This document shows, piece after piece, positions 1 through 11,085 of a stretch of 64,000 bases of DNA. The stretch comes from Strongylocentrotus droebachiensis (Eukaryota; Echinodermata; Echinoidea; Camarodonta; Strongylocentrotidae): assembly GCA_035222895.1 (NCBI GenBank), contig JAVYIG010000595.1, positions 455,167 through 519,166 of the forward strand, given 5' to 3'. The notes beneath the pieces are model-generated. The model made no database searches and was not told where the DNA came from. It saw only the letters and a list, made by a program, of their open reading frames with translations. Position 1 is the stretch's first letter, and each line of letters begins with the position of its first letter. The position numbers and the translations under genes were made by a program.

Positions 1-643
1 TCGTGCGATTTTGGGGGCATAGTAGGAGGCTACGGGCTACGATGTTTGTGTTTACATTATCTAGGAGCATCGTGCCATTTCTTGTATTGGCCCTCGGGGG
101 CAGACCGGGACACATCCGTACAGAGGCTGCTCGTAGATTTTACGGAAATCGTGCAATTTCAGTGCAACACCCGTGCAGTCTCTGCAACCTCCGCACGGAA
201 ATCGAACGGAGCTCGTGCAGCTTCCGTGCAGAGGTTGCGCGGAGAAGGCGCGGTGACCGTGCAGCCTCCGTGCCGTTTTTTCGACATCTCTCCACCCCCT
301 CCCCTCCGCTCGGGCCCCTCACGGCGGCATTTCAAAATGTACAACGAAGCTTTAAATACAGGAGGTACGGATGTTAGAGGACACATAGTTCAGTGCACCG
401 CACTTCACCCGGCCGGGCCCCGGCAGAGCACCTTCCGGGAGCTATGGCTAGACCTCCTCATCGGACGGAGCCCGTAAGCTTACTCGACCAATTTTCAACG
501 GGCACCCCCGGGCGCCGCAGAATATGTGACCACACTAGCCGTAAAATGAAAATCGGAAGGTTCCCGTACGGTCTCTAAATCCATGGGAAGCCGCCGGGTA
601 GGAAAAATCGTACGGAGCCCGGTTTATATGTGACCTAGGCATA
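1..643. mobile_element. Right part of a GC-rich foldback DNA element
   Basis: This stretch is GC-rich compared with its surroundings and matches the element at 38021-39846. Both share the run around 318-385 (GGCGGCAT..AAATGTACAACG, then TACAGGAGGT), the block around 390-480 (CAGTGCACCGCAC) and the same end, TATATGTGACCTAGGCAT, here at about 626-642. The left end lies outside the window. At 384-392 the sequence ACACATAGTTCAG is uninterrupted, whereas the 38 kb copy carries a second transposon at that point, so this copy preserves the empty site. Short open frames here are by-products of GC richness. Confidence 0.75.
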
Positions 644-739
644 AGGATGTATCTTGATATTAGCACCAAAACGACTTATTTCGTTGCGGATCAAATGATC
701 TGACAGGCCGGGCCTGGCTCATGAGCCGCAATCGCAGAA

Positions 740-960
740 GTGCCTTAGTCGATCGGTTTAAGTACTTGACTTGAAATTCAAAGTCCGTGGTTCGATCCCC
801 CGACACGGCACTAATGTGCTTTGGCAAGGCATCAATCTACATTTGTCACACTCGACCCAGGTGAAGTGAATGGGTACATGGCGGGGATTAATTCCATGAA
901 AAGCTGGAGCGCTAAAATGGCAGCTAGGCTAAAGCTGGGGTAATAATTAAGTGCGCCTTA
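740..960 (+). mobile_element. tRNA-derived SINE
   Basis: A tRNA-like head starts at about 740. A box-like run (TAGTCGATCGGTTTA) is followed by a B-box match (GGTTCGATCCC, 789-798) and closing bases that pair with the start (GTGCC/CGGCAC). A tRNA-unrelated body with GCTTTGGCAAGGCATCAATC follows, which is typical of invertebrate SINEs. The 3' end is not sharply defined. It is not a functional tRNA because the arms do not pair well. Confidence 0.7.
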
Positions 961-1194
961 AACGAATGAGAACGGAAAGGAAATTGCTTTAGGCTGTGAG
1001 GGTTATACTTTCCCACACAGAGAAGTCATTTCCAGGACAAGGGAGAGTAAACAGATGCCCAAGGGGAAGGCGGGGAAGGGGGCGATGTTGATTAATAAGA
1101 ACTAAAGAATCGTGGTAGACGATCGAGGACACTCGGGCTCCCTAAAATTTGGGGCGCTACCGCAGGCTTAAAATAATTAGAGAAAAAGAAATTG

Positions 1195-1258
1195 CTTTAG
1201 GCTGTGAGCCGCAATCGTAGAAGTGTCGTAGTCGACTGGTTTTAAGCACTTGCCTGTA
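1195..1258 (+). mobile_element. Truncated second SINE head
   Basis: GTGAGCCGCAATCGTAGAAG followed by TCGTAGTCGACTGGTTTTAAG repeats the bases that open the SINE at 722-765. Similarity stops after CACTTGCC, before any B box, so this is a truncated copy. A related trace (ATGAGCCGCAATC) lies at about 35100. Confidence 0.5.
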
Positions 1259-1693
1259 CCTATTTGTATTAATATTATTATAAAGAAAGTCCACTGCAAT
1301 ATCAAGGTGGCTTAACAGAATGAAAATGAAATGAAAGAGGTAATGAGAATGTTCGGAAATCCAATATTAGATTTTTGTTTAAGTTATGAAGTTTTAAAGT
1401 TGTAATCATTTTAAAATCACAGTTATCGCTCGAGCAATTTAACCAGTTGTTCTGTACTAAAAGTTGTATTTCTGATTTCATCAAATAAAAAGATATAGTA
1501 GTTGCTGTTGTTGTCGATGTTGTTATTGAGTTCACTGTTATATGGCAATTGGTCAAATTTAACTATTATCACCAACTAATGTTGTGTTTAGTATGTAAGG
1601 GTTCTTCTTAATATTATTATTATAATTATATCATGCCAGGTTACAAAGTCCTGTCCATTTTTATTCGGCACCATCTGGAAAATCATGGACTAC

Positions 1694-1779
1694 TGTTATG
1701 TAATGGTAGTACAAGTCTACACCCCCTCAGCAATAGTATATCGCTCAGTATGCCTCAATACAGATAAGACTAACCCTCC
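1694..1779 (+). repeat. Partial 5' LTR of the gypsy element
   Basis: About 85 bp match the first bases of the 3' LTR at 4426, with a small indel (TATATCGCTCAG against TATATCATATCACTCAG). Similarity stops after CAGATAAGAC and the sequence moves straight into RNase H coding bases, marking the edge of an internal deletion. Confidence 0.8.
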
Positions 1780-2608
1780 AGTTTTACACATGCCCCAAAG
1801 TACAGGACGATTCTCACTATACAGTGACACTTCTCGGACTGCTACCGGGACTTACTTGACGCAACTTATTAATGGACAGGAATGCATTATGGGTTATTAC
1901 TCAAAAGTATTGCCCGATGCATGTCAGAGATACAGTGTGACAGAGTTGGAACTATTTGGACTATTGATCAATGTCTCAGCCTTTAAGCATTTGCTTAAAG
2001 GATGTGAGTTTAATGCATTTGTTGATCATAGTTCAATTGTTCAGATTTTGAAGTCAAAATATGCACCGTGCACAACACGACTGCAAAAATTGATTTTGAA
2101 ATTATCTGAATACTCCTTTCAAATTGGATACAAAAAAGGTACTGAACTCGTTTTGGCAGATTTTCTTTCTCGAGCCCCTTCTGGCGACCATGATGAGATT
2201 GACAGGGTAGTCCCCATTTCATGCTGCTTATTTGACGAGAGTGATTTTGTTCATATGTACACCCTTAACCCAGTCCAACCCATGGATAGGAGAATAACAC
2301 GGGCCTATGCCAAGAAGATGGGAATAACTGTTCCTGAAATTTCCCCCAACAAATCTCAGAGCCCCGTTACAACAGAAACTAGTGTTAACACACCTACTAG
2401 GCCAGCTGACCCAATCACGGACAGGCATCACGACTTGCCACGCCCCTCAGGCAGGCAGCAGTACGTGACCAAGACAGTACATGTACTCATTCTAGAATTA
2501 TGCCCCCTTTTTCTCCCACTCCTCAAGAGCCTAGACAAGTTGACAGACATACTAACGACCACCACAGAGATGTACCACCTGATCTATACACACCGCCTAA
2601 GCCACTGA
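1780..2608 (+). pseudogene. Ty3/gypsy pol remnant: RNase H
   Basis: An open frame with the typical gypsy RNase H order. An early SDTSRTATGTYL stretch carries the first catalytic Asp. YYSKVL and YSVTELELFGL (the conserved Glu region) follow, then AFVDHSSIVQIL with a further Asp-His, and finally a tether-like region with ADFLSRAP near 2160. The bases upstream of about 1780 are LTR, so the ATG at 1685 is not a real start. The downstream half has drifted, and the integrase continues in another frame from about 2500, so at least one frameshift separates them. No functional enzyme is expected. Confidence 0.8.
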
Positions 2609-3483
2609 CCACCAAGGTAAACAATATAATAGCAGGACATATCCCCAAACAACATGAACTTGATAGGATTACGGACATAATCAAGAGGAAAATAATCAGA
2701 TATTACAACCTCCCCATTGACATAAGAGAACTTAAAACAGATCAACAGACATCACCATTCTTCAAGCCTGTGTATGATTTTCTAGCCCATGATATTCTGC
2801 CAAATGACAAAAAGGCAGCTAAGGCTATAAGATTGAAGGCGGAGGAATATATTCTTTGTGATGGCGTTCTTTTTAGGCTCTTCTTTGACAAGAATGACGA
2901 CTTTCGACTTCAACTTGCAATACTAGAAACACTGACAGACACTATCATCTCCCAATACCATGACAACCTACTTAGTAACCACCAAGGGACCCAACGAACT
3001 TACCTGGCAATACGACGCAACTTCTATATGCCAAATATGTTTTAGCGGATTAACAATTATGTTAAAGCTTGTTTGCGTTGTCAGCAGTTTCGCGGTAAGC
3101 CCGACAAGACTAGACCATTTCACACAAGAGTACCAGACTCATACAGACCATTCGACCGCATTAGTCTTGACTTTAAGACTATGCCGACCTCTGGGACTGG
3201 ATTTAGACACTTGATGGTGATATGCGATGAGATAACTCGCTTTGTCATCTGCGCGCCTCTCAAGACGCTCGATGCAGAGACAATTTGCGAAGTTTTAATC
3301 CAAAAAGTAGTTTGCATTTTTGGACCACCATCATGTCTAGTGACTGACGCAGCATCTTCACTGACAGGCAAACTACTGACTACTTTGTGTTCAGCATTGA
3401 ACATTGACCGCAAGGTCATTAGTGTAGAAAATCATGGGAGTCTACAAGTTGAGCGGCACATCCGAACCCTTTACAAGGATTGA
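2500..3483 (+). pseudogene. Ty3/gypsy pol remnant: integrase
   Basis: The frame contains the integrase zinc-binding HHCC module (H near 2965, H in SNHQGTQRTYL, Cys pair in KACLRCQQF). The catalytic core follows, with Asp in the ICDEITRF region, Asp in LVTDAASSLTG and Glu in SLQVERHIRTL. An in-frame TAG at 3043-3045 interrupts it between the second His and the Cys pair. The frame then ends at 3481-3483, shortly after the catalytic Glu, so the C-terminal domain is missing. It is a decayed remnant of the same element as the RNase H piece. Confidence 0.82.
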
Positions 3484-4425
3484 ATGTACACTTGTTATAT
3501 GATATTTAACAAGTTTGAAATTACTTGTTCATCATTTATTATTCTTTAAGTTGTTTTATGATTATGGAAAGAACTCTATAATGGGTTAGGAATGTTAGTC
3601 ACTTGAATTCTGTGTTGATGCTTCATACGAAGTACATATATTGTCTGTTTAAACACAGACGTACTTTCAATGCTTAGAGCGCACCCGTTTGCTTTCTCAT
3701 TTATAATCATGTTGTTAAGATGTTAGATTTGCATCGACAGGTTTGTTCGTATATTTCTATACCACAGTGTGCATACTGTGATGACGATTTATTGTTTGAT
3801 TAGACTCGTATATTCCTTTAAGGATTGAGTCATTTGATAAGTGACACACGTTTACATTTTGAAAACGTTTTGGCTTTGATAACTTTATAATGGTTATTTA
3901 ACGAATATTACTAGCGATATTATTTTCGATATCGTTATTTAACTTGATTATACTTTTTATCGTTTATGTTCATGTGCATAAGTCTGCATTATTTATAATT
4001 TGGCAGTTGTTTTTATGTGCATAAGTCTGCACAATTTTATAATTTTACATTTGCTTATTGTGCATAAGTCTGCACTAGCATGTAAGGATCGATGGGTTCA
4101 GTATTGAATCACAAATAAGTTTTGCTATATGCAATGTGCTTGTTTAATCGTTTAGGATTATTAATTTTATAGCTATTTTACCTTCGTTATGATAGCCATA
4201 ATGGGAATAAGTTTCGATATTGATTATTAACTATGTTGTACATGTATGTGTTTGAGAGAGAGGGAGAGTAAGAGAAGATGGAACAATGATCACATGTTTC
4301 GCTTATCAGTTTTCACCTTCATCAATTAATTAATATGTGTATATTTTACGATGTCCCCCCTTTTTCTTCCTCTACTGTTTTTTTAAAAGAGGGAGAGGAG
4401 CCTCATTTTCCAAATAAAGGGAATG
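3484..4425 (+). other. Non-coding 3' region of the gypsy element
   Basis: AT-rich sequence with no supported open frame between the integrase remnant and the 3' LTR. A short run TGTGCATAAGTCTGCA occurs three times in direct order at about 3973, 4016 and 4060, spaced by about 43 bp. Purine-rich bases near 4387-4400 and AAATAAAGGGAA directly before the LTR could include the polypurine tract. Confidence 0.6.
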
Positions 4426-5025
4426 TTGTGTAATGGTAGTACAAGTCTACACCCCCTCAGCAATAGTATATCATATCACTCAGTATGCTCCAATACAGAT
4501 AAGACCCACCCTGCGATATACCAGACCTCCTTCCAAGACATTTGTCTAATAACTTATTCCAGCCAAATAAACCCCAAATTGTATACATCTTTAAAGTGCC
4601 CCAAACCTGCAAAACAAAAGACTTCCTGTCTTTCTCCCAATAACCAAAGCCCCCTTTGTTTGATAAGACCCTTTCCCAGAACAGATTACATGTGTTAGCT
4701 AAATGACTGTGAGAATGGACTTGTCTTTGTCCCTTTGACACAATGTAACCTATCCTCATATTCCTGGTGTCCTCCTGTATAATTATGGGAGGTTCTGGCT
4801 TCCTGAGAGGAGAAGAGTTCAAACCATCACAAAGCTAGTACCTATACTTTGTCTGCTCTATATCTTGTAAATATACTTGTAAATCCGAACTATGTGACTC
4901 ATCGTTTTAGAGTTATAATAAATTAAACTCTTGCATATTACACTCCAAGCAAAGTCTCAGCATCTCTTTATTTCATGTACCTCTCAATATTCCAATAACT
5001 CAATACACCGATCCCAAACACGACA
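4426..5025 (+). repeat. 3' LTR of the gypsy element
   Basis: About 600 bp beginning TGTTGTGTAATGG and read here as ending CACGACA before CTAC. It includes an AATAAA-like signal (ATAATAAATTAAAC near 4915). The first 85 bp match the truncated 5' LTR. The right end is inferred from the CA end and the 4-bp flanking repeat, because no complete second LTR is available. Confidence 0.7.
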
Positions 5026-5196
5026 CTACTTTCAATTTAGATTGCATGATGATCCTACATGTATAACCCTGGTTTTTTTTGTGTGTGTTTTGGGGGAGTG
5101 GGGTCTTGTTGTTTTTGCAATCATTCAAAGATAATATCAATCATACAAGATAAAGGAATGAACAAGAATAATTATGTGATATGCTAAAATGTAACA

Positions 5197-5280
5197 GACA
5201 AAAAGATGATGATGAAAAATGGTTGTTTCCTCTCTCTTTTTCCTCTCTCTTTATGTGTCTCTCTCCCTCTCTTTCTCTTC

Positions 5281-5318
<38 letters not shown>

Positions 5319-7480
5319 CACTTTCTGCCTCTCTCTCCGTCTGTCTCTCTGTCTATCTGCCAATGTTGTTCCGCCATTTGCTTGTATGCCGGCACCATTC
5401 CTTCTTTGAGATAAATTATTATAACATAATCCTGATGATGTACACATATACCTTATATTGTGTATATAGGGAACGAAATAGAAAAGGAGCGGCTGGTAAT
5501 GTCGAAATGAGAAGAATATTACTGTACAATAATTAAACAAAGTTACCATTTTGAATGTAAATATCTGTTGCATCAAATTGATATTTAAAAAAAAGTTTAT
5601 TATGCTATATTGACGGTACTATTATACGTCGGACATTGTACTTCTAAAACTAAAGGAAAACAAATCGGAGCTGGAGGGGGGGGGGGGGGGGGGGGGGTGA
5701 CCGGGAGAAACAAATATCATAACAATGTATACAGTACAGACTACGTCCAATTTCCTCTCTCTCCCCACCCCCCCCCCCCCCCCCCCCACTCTCTCTCTCT
5801 CCCGCTCTCTGTCTGTCTGTCTATCTGTCAATGTCGTTTTCCATCTTTATCTTTTATATTGTTTTCTATTCCTCCATTTGCTTGTAGGCCGGCAGCATTC
5901 CTTCCCTGTGATTGAGATCTGATTATGTACTCATTATACCTTATATTTATTATGGGAAACGAAATAGAAAACGAGCAGCTGATAATGTCGAAATGAGAAG
6001 AATGTTACTGAATAGTAATTATACAAAGTAAAACTTTTGAATGTAAATCTCTGTTGCATCAAACTGATATAATCATTTAGTATGCTATAATGACGATACT
6101 ATTATTCGTCGGACATTATACTTTATTATAGCAAAAAGATATAAACAAACAGAAAAGAGACAAACTAAATAATATAATTTATCTGATCTAGGGGGGGGGG
6201 GGGGTGGTGCGACAAATATCATAAAAATAAATACAGCACAGACTACGTCCAACTTTCTATCTCTCCCCCCCCCCCCCTCTATCTCTATTTTTTCTCTCCC
6301 CCCCCCCCCTCCTCTCTCTCTCTCTCTCTCTCTCTATGCCTGTATCTCTGTCTATCTGTCAATGTCGTTTTCTATCTTCATATATCATATTGTTATCTAT
6401 TCCTCCATTTGCTTGTACGCCGGCAGCATCCCTTCCTTGAGATTAATTATTATAACATAAAATTATCCTGATGATGTACATTATTATACCTTATATTTAT
6501 TATAGGGAGCGAAAAAGAAAACGAGCGGCTGATAATGTCAAAATGAAGAAGAATATTACTGTACAATATTTATACTAAATAAAAACTTTGAATGTAAATC
6601 TCTGTTGCATCAAACTGATATAAACAATTTTTTATTATGCTATATTGACGGTACTATTATCCGTCGGACATTGTGCTCTAGCCAAAAGATATAAACAAAC
6701 AAAAAAGAGAAAAACTAAGGAAAAAATCTGAGGTGTGTGTGGGGGGGGGGGGGGGGTAGTCGGTGAGAAAAATATCATAATAATAAATACAGAACAAACT
6801 ACGTCAAACTTTCTATTTATCCTGCCCCCCGCCCACCCCCCCCCTCTCTCTCTCTCTCCCTCTCGCTGTCTCTCTCTCTCTCGCTGTCTCTCTCTCTCTC
6901 TTTCTACGTCGTTTTCCATCTTCATCTTTCATAATGTTGTCTACTATTCCGCCATTTACTTGCATGCCGGCATCATCCCTTCCTTAAGATTAATTATTAT
7001 AACATATTCCTGATGTTATACGTCAGACATTATATACTTTAGCGAAAAGATATAATCAAACAAAAAAGAGACGTACACAAAAGAAAAACAATCAGAGCTG
7101 GGGGGGGGGGGGGATCGGAGATAACTTTCTATCTCCCCCTCTTTCTCAAATAATGTATATCTCCTCTCACATATACCCCCCCCCCCCCCTCTCACATATA
7201 TCTTAGTATAGGAACGCTACAGAGAGTGAGCGGCTGATAAAGTAAAAATGAGAAGAATATTACTGTCCAATACTTATAAAAGCAAAAACTTTTGAATGCA
7301 AATCTCTGTTGCATCAAACTGCTATACAAAAATGTTTATTATGCTATATTGACGTTACTATACGTCGGACATCATACTTTAGCCAGAAAATATATACAAA
7401 CAAAAAAAGAGACAAACTAAATAATACATCTGAGCTTTGAGGGGGGGGGGGGGTTGGTGATACAAAATATCATAATAATA
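5197..7480. repeat. Tandem array of roughly 500-550 bp units with poly-G and CT tracts
   Basis: About four to five direct copies of a unit. Each unit contains, in order: a long poly-G run; ACAAATATCATAA..AATA; a poly-C/(TC)n tract; CATTTGCTTGTATGCCGGCA (5375, 5877, 6409, 6953); CCTGATGATGTACA; AATGTCRAAATGAGAAGAAT; CTGTTGCATCAAACTGATAT; and ATTGACGGTACTATTAT followed by CGTCGGACATT. The last unit is rearranged. Serine/leucine-rich open frames here are translations of (CT)n and are not genes. Confidence 0.85.
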
Positions 7481-7979
7481 AATCCAACATGCACCTGATC
7501 AAAACTCGTTTTCGGAGACTAAATCGAGTTACAACCTCGCGATCTTGCTTTAGACTTATAATACTGCTTGTTGTTGTTGACAATAGAGAGCTGACCTTTG
7601 GATTTTCCTTTCATGTGCAGTGAAGTGCATTGTTCCGCGCGTGCCGCGTGCCGTTATAGGCTTTGGCTTTGCGCTGCTCCCAATTGAAATACCTGCAGTA
7701 TTGGTATTCTGTGCATGGAAGGTCTCAGCGAAAGTCAATATCTGTGGGACAGACATCGCGGAGCTCCATACGCTGCTGTACGAATTTCATGTGAGAGAAA
7801 ACTCGACATGCTGATGAAAAAGTACAATTATAATGAATAATATTAAAGTAAACAAAACAGGAGTAATGGATAATGATAGCATATACTTTGGATAAACCCT
7901 CAAATCCACTAGTTTAGTGAATTACTGGCAGGAAAAGGCAATTTTAGGCTTGTAAAGACGTCATCTACCTGCCTATTAT
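7481..7979. other. No gene recognised
   Basis: Unique-looking sequence between the tandem array and a pair of palindromes. A 64-codon open frame at 7620-7814 has no recognisable domain and no counterpart at the matching place in unit B. Confidence 0.4.
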
Positions 7980-8045
7980 GGGAACCTGGTATAACAGGTT
8001 CCCGTCTGTGAGTCGGCTCCACGGGAGCCTGGTATACCAGGTTCC
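7980..8045. repeat. Two related 23-24 bp palindromes
   Basis: GGGAACCTGGTATAACAGGTTCCC (7980-8003) is almost self-complementary. A related palindrome, GGGAGCCTGGTATACCAGGTTCC, starts at 8023. They sit just left of the point where A/B homology becomes clear (about 8065) and are not seen at the matching place in unit B. Confidence 0.6.
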
Positions 8046-8163
8046 GGAAGGAACGGGTTAATTGTTACTATTTTTTAAGGGCACTTTAATGATCATGTAC
8101 TTTAGAGTGAAATAAATCAACCATCGAGTTTGCTCTTCAGTTAAAATTTGTCGAGCTTTGACT

Positions 8164-8670
8164 CGGTAACATTGTTGAAGGTTGATGAAAAAATTGCATG
8201 ATTTTTATATAAAGTGTTACTTATTATATTCCTTCTACTGTACTAACCGTCTGACATGCAGAAAATCATGAAAACAATTCTAAAACCACGAAGATATCTA
8301 TGGTTTTCTTTAAAGGCGTCACTGTGCAACACCCTCTAAAAGTGATTAACAGCAAATTCTCCCAACCATTTTTGATTTTCCCAACCGTTTTTCCATGAAA
8401 AAGACATAAAACAGCCTATAAGATCTGTCAACACTGAAATGTCTGGAATGGTATTGCTTTGTGACTTTGTTTTAGATTCCTAAAATGTAATTATATTGTA
8501 ATAATATAGTTGGGAGTATTAAGGAGAATCAGATCAGTTTTTCCCAATTTGTATCATTAATAATGGTCCGTTTTCACTCAAATTTTCAGATTATCTTTAA
8601 TTGTACATCTAGCATAAGTTCACTACCTTTAAGCACCACTATATCTCTTATCTGAACAATGCTATCAAGT
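8164..8670 (+). mobile_element. Short non-autonomous element, family shared with 54687-55163
   Basis: The sequence from ACTCGGTAACATTGTTGAA to about AAGTTCACTACCTT matches 54687-55163 in reverse complement. Shared blocks include CACTGTGCAACACCCTCTAA, AATGGTCCGTTTTCACTCAAA and CCATTTTTGATTTTCCC-like bases. The paralogous stretch of unit B (about 41980-42030) lacks it, so it inserted after the duplication. No coding capacity. Confidence 0.7.
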
Positions 8671-8918
8671 CCCTTTAATGCAAGCAAAAATCTCAGTTCA
8701 GTCGTGTTGATGTATTAAAGGAGTAGTTGATACACTGTTTAAAGGAAAAACAACATGAGTTTAATAGCTAACAAGAAATATAAGATTGTTGCAGATAATG
8801 TCGCATTTTAACCATATTATTTGATAGGTCTAAACGATCAATCATTAGGGACACAAACGCCCGTAAAGGTATGACATATTATCTGTGATTTGTTCTGTTT
8901 GTGTTTATTTGTGTTCAG

Positions 8919-9016
8919 CTCACTGAGAAAGCTTGCGAGTTTGTACATCAACGTGAACATGAGCAGAGTCTCCCTCAAGATGCTGACTGTGACGTAGGAA
9001 TTCAGGGTCAGAAACT
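8919..9016 (+). CDS. Ankyrin-Ig gene A, internal coding exon (second exon by analogy)
   Basis: A 98-bp exon bounded by TTTATTTGTGTTCAG and GTAAGT. It is open in phase 0 (LTEKACEFVHQREHEQ...) and ends in phase 2. The same exon, with the same borders and phase, occurs at 42258-42355 in the paralogue, and coding changes keep the frame open. Its phase-2 end fits the ankyrin exon beginning at 11086. The preceding first exon is not in the window; by comparison with gene B it should lie just left of position 1. The short acidic/polar peptide has no recognised domain. Confidence 0.8.
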
Positions 9017-9595
9017 GTAAGTTTTTTAGATTTGCAATCAATCATCATCAAGTAAATCTAAGGCCTAGGTTGTGACATATTTGTTATTATTGATTACATT
9101 AGCATATTAGTGAATAAAACATAAGAGGTAAACGTGAGGGTAAGGTGAGATAATAAAATAGTTATCGGCGTTCTTAAGATGATAACGATAGAGAAGGAGA
9201 GAAGAATGTAAAATACACAGAAAGAGGAAGAGAGTGAAAGAGAAAGAGAGGGAAAGTGGGAGACGAAGAGAAAGAGAGGGAAAGAGGGAGAGCGAGAGAG
9301 GGAGAGAGAGAGAGCGGAGGGGAGGGGATGTAGAGATGTCGACTAGGATAATTATCATTTTATGAATAGAAAATAGAATGAATAATGATTAATGTATTCA
9401 TGGTTAGACATCTTATCTCATCTCCATGAACATCAGACATGAAAAGTTTTTTTTAAACCATTATATGTAATTATTATGCATATCATTATATATTCATTGT
9501 ACTTTACAACTAGGCATGTCACGCATGTCCCATATAAACTTCATTTTTAGCGCAACAGTCGATTTTCATTTTATTTTAATTCTACTCTCCTATTA
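9017..9595 (+). other. Intron of ankyrin-Ig gene A, with a GA-rich tract
   Basis: Alignable with 42356-42985 of unit B. Contains a purine tract (GAGA/GGGA) at about 9190-9325, at the same relative place as the GA tract near 42660-42712. No exon seen. Confidence 0.6.
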
Positions 9596-10473
9596 GGCCA
9601 ACAAAAAAATTGTTTGGTTGTCCTCGATTGCTTTTCTGGAGTAGGGGCGGGCGGGCGGATTTTTTTTTTTTTTTTTTTTTATTATTATTTTTTTTTTTTT
9701 AACTTCATTTTTTGTGTGTCTTTTTTTTGTTTTTTTGTTTTTTTTTTTTTTTTTTCCCCATTTTTTTTTTTTTGTTAATATTTTTTTTTCCATAAAAAAA
9801 AAAATCATTGGGATTGTCAAACATTTAAACAAACACAGTCTATAAAACACTTTAATATGGTTAAAGACTAGTTTAATGTACAATATATATCAAGACCAAC
9901 ACAGAAAGTATTTTGGGCTTTGAAATACAGCACCTTTTAAATCTCCATTGTACTACTTATAGCTACTTGCGCCCTCTATGTAGCAAACAATGTCTAATCG
10001 GTGACCATTGGTCCCCCATGATCCTCTTTATCTTATATTAACTGAGAGCTGATTTGATGAGATAACCACCTGTCCAGTGACCTTGAAGGGTGGTCTAATC
10101 CCTCCTGTAAACTTGTACAGATGGGCTTTAAAATGAGTTTAAGAATGCTCAGAACCTGATTTGAATGAACGGCATTTTGACATAGAAAAATAAAAATGGC
10201 AAGTTTAATAAATACCTAATTGCGTACTGAAAAGACAAAACTGGCAAAGGGACGCATTTTGATCCTTGCAAATGCATAAAATGGTGTGTTTGGCATTTAA
10301 GATTGCTCCCCCAAAACAATTAAATTATTTAAAAAAAAAAAAAAAAAATTGAATTAAAAAAAAAAATGAATTTAAAAAAAATATATATATATTAAAAAAA
10401 GAAAAAAATGCGAGCGACCCGAAAATGACGAGCGGGCGGTCGAGGACAACCAAATGATTTTTTTTGTTTGGCC
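9596..10473. mobile_element. Foldback element with TTA target duplication
   Basis: The ends are inverted repeats: GGCCAACAAAAAAATTG then TTTGGTTGTCCTCGA at the left, and TCGAGGACAACCAAAT then TTTTTTTTGTTTGGCC at the right. TTA flanks both sides (9593-9595 and 10474-10476). The unit B intron has an undisturbed CTCTTAGAT at the same place, i.e. the empty site. The interior holds long T and A tracts and no gene. A 3-bp TTA duplication fits PIF/Harbinger-type elements, but no transposase is present to confirm the class. Confidence 0.8.
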
Positions 10474-11085
10474 TTAGATGAAACTCACTTCCCTCCATGA
10501 GACTCCATTCTCTATTTTAAAACTATTCGCTCAGTTGAATGCTTGTTTACGGTAGCCCTTTAATTAAAGGTTTGATTTCATAACGCTCACAAACTGTTGA
10601 TGTGGTTGTGTTGAAAAGCTTTGAATGTTGTATTTGTTCCTTGTGCCTTTTACTATTGATAAGACTGAATTCGCCTCCATCTGACCATTTAGAAATTACA
10701 TTTTTAATTAACAATCGCACATTGTCCCTCACGAATCGATATCGACAAAATGCATTGACTTGCCTTCAATTTTCTTTCAAAAGAAATAACCACGGAGACT
10801 TTGATCTCATCAGGTAGATACCTAAATAGTTAATTAGGTATCAATATGTAGCAAGGGACTTAAAATGGATCCGCCCTCTCTTCTCCCCCCGAAGATGGCG
10901 TCAGACTCAAATGAGATCATGTATGGTATTGCCTATATTCAATCGCTTATCATTCCATTGATTTGACATTAATTTAGATTCGAGCAAGTATAAATTAGCT
11001 TGACATACAGGGTTCAACAAGTTTAAGTGCTATTTTTAATAATATCACTTCGAGTACAGCAATATAAATATGCCTTTTTGTGTAG
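10474..11085 (+). other. Remaining intron before the ankyrin exon, gene A
   Basis: Alignable with about 42988-43694 of unit B, e.g. TCATGAGACTCCATT. Ends in TGCCTTTTTGTGTAG, a good splice acceptor. No exon seen. Confidence 0.6.

Larger units (their letters stand above)
644..1510. repeat. Non-coding segment paralogous to 34985-35360
   Basis: Pieces of this stretch align in the same order with 34985-35360: TTAGCACCAAAACGACTT with TTAGCACAAAAACTTCTT, the GAGCCGCAATC run, GAAAGTCCA, and GTTTTGTACTAAAACTTGTATTT against TTCTGTACTAAAAGTTGTATTT. This marks the left side of the large A/B duplication and probably lies in the first intron of the ankyrin gene. No exon is visible here. Confidence 0.55.
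1694..5025 (+). mobile_element. Internally deleted Ty3/gypsy LTR retrotransposon
   Basis: Two copies of an LTR start (TGTTRTGTAATGGTAGTACA) lie at 1694 and 4426 in direct orientation. Between them are remnants of RNase H and integrase coding sequence. A 4-bp duplication CTAC can be read on both sides (1690-1693 and 5026-5029), with TG at the start and CA at the end of the element. The 5' LTR is cut after about 85 bp and joined directly to RNase H, so gag, protease and reverse transcriptase are missing. The relative LTR lengths, frameshift and stop show a dead copy. No counterpart is evident in unit B, so insertion probably followed the duplication. Confidence 0.85.

Noticed and set aside
5141-7013. 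Many Ser/Leu/Arg-rich open frames
   Set aside because: They are translations of (CT)n, (GA)n, poly-G and poly-C tracts in a tandem array.
7620-7814. 64-codon open frame as a possible upstream exon of gene A
   Set aside because: No match at the corresponding place of unit B and no convincing splice borders.
9593-9883. Lys-rich open frame on the - strand
   Set aside because: Poly-A/T interior of a foldback element.
11027-11085. ATG at 11027 as start of ankyrin protein A
   Set aside because: It lies upstream of the splice acceptor TTTTTGTGTAG. The paralogue shares the acceptor and not this start, and the 98-bp exon joins in phase.
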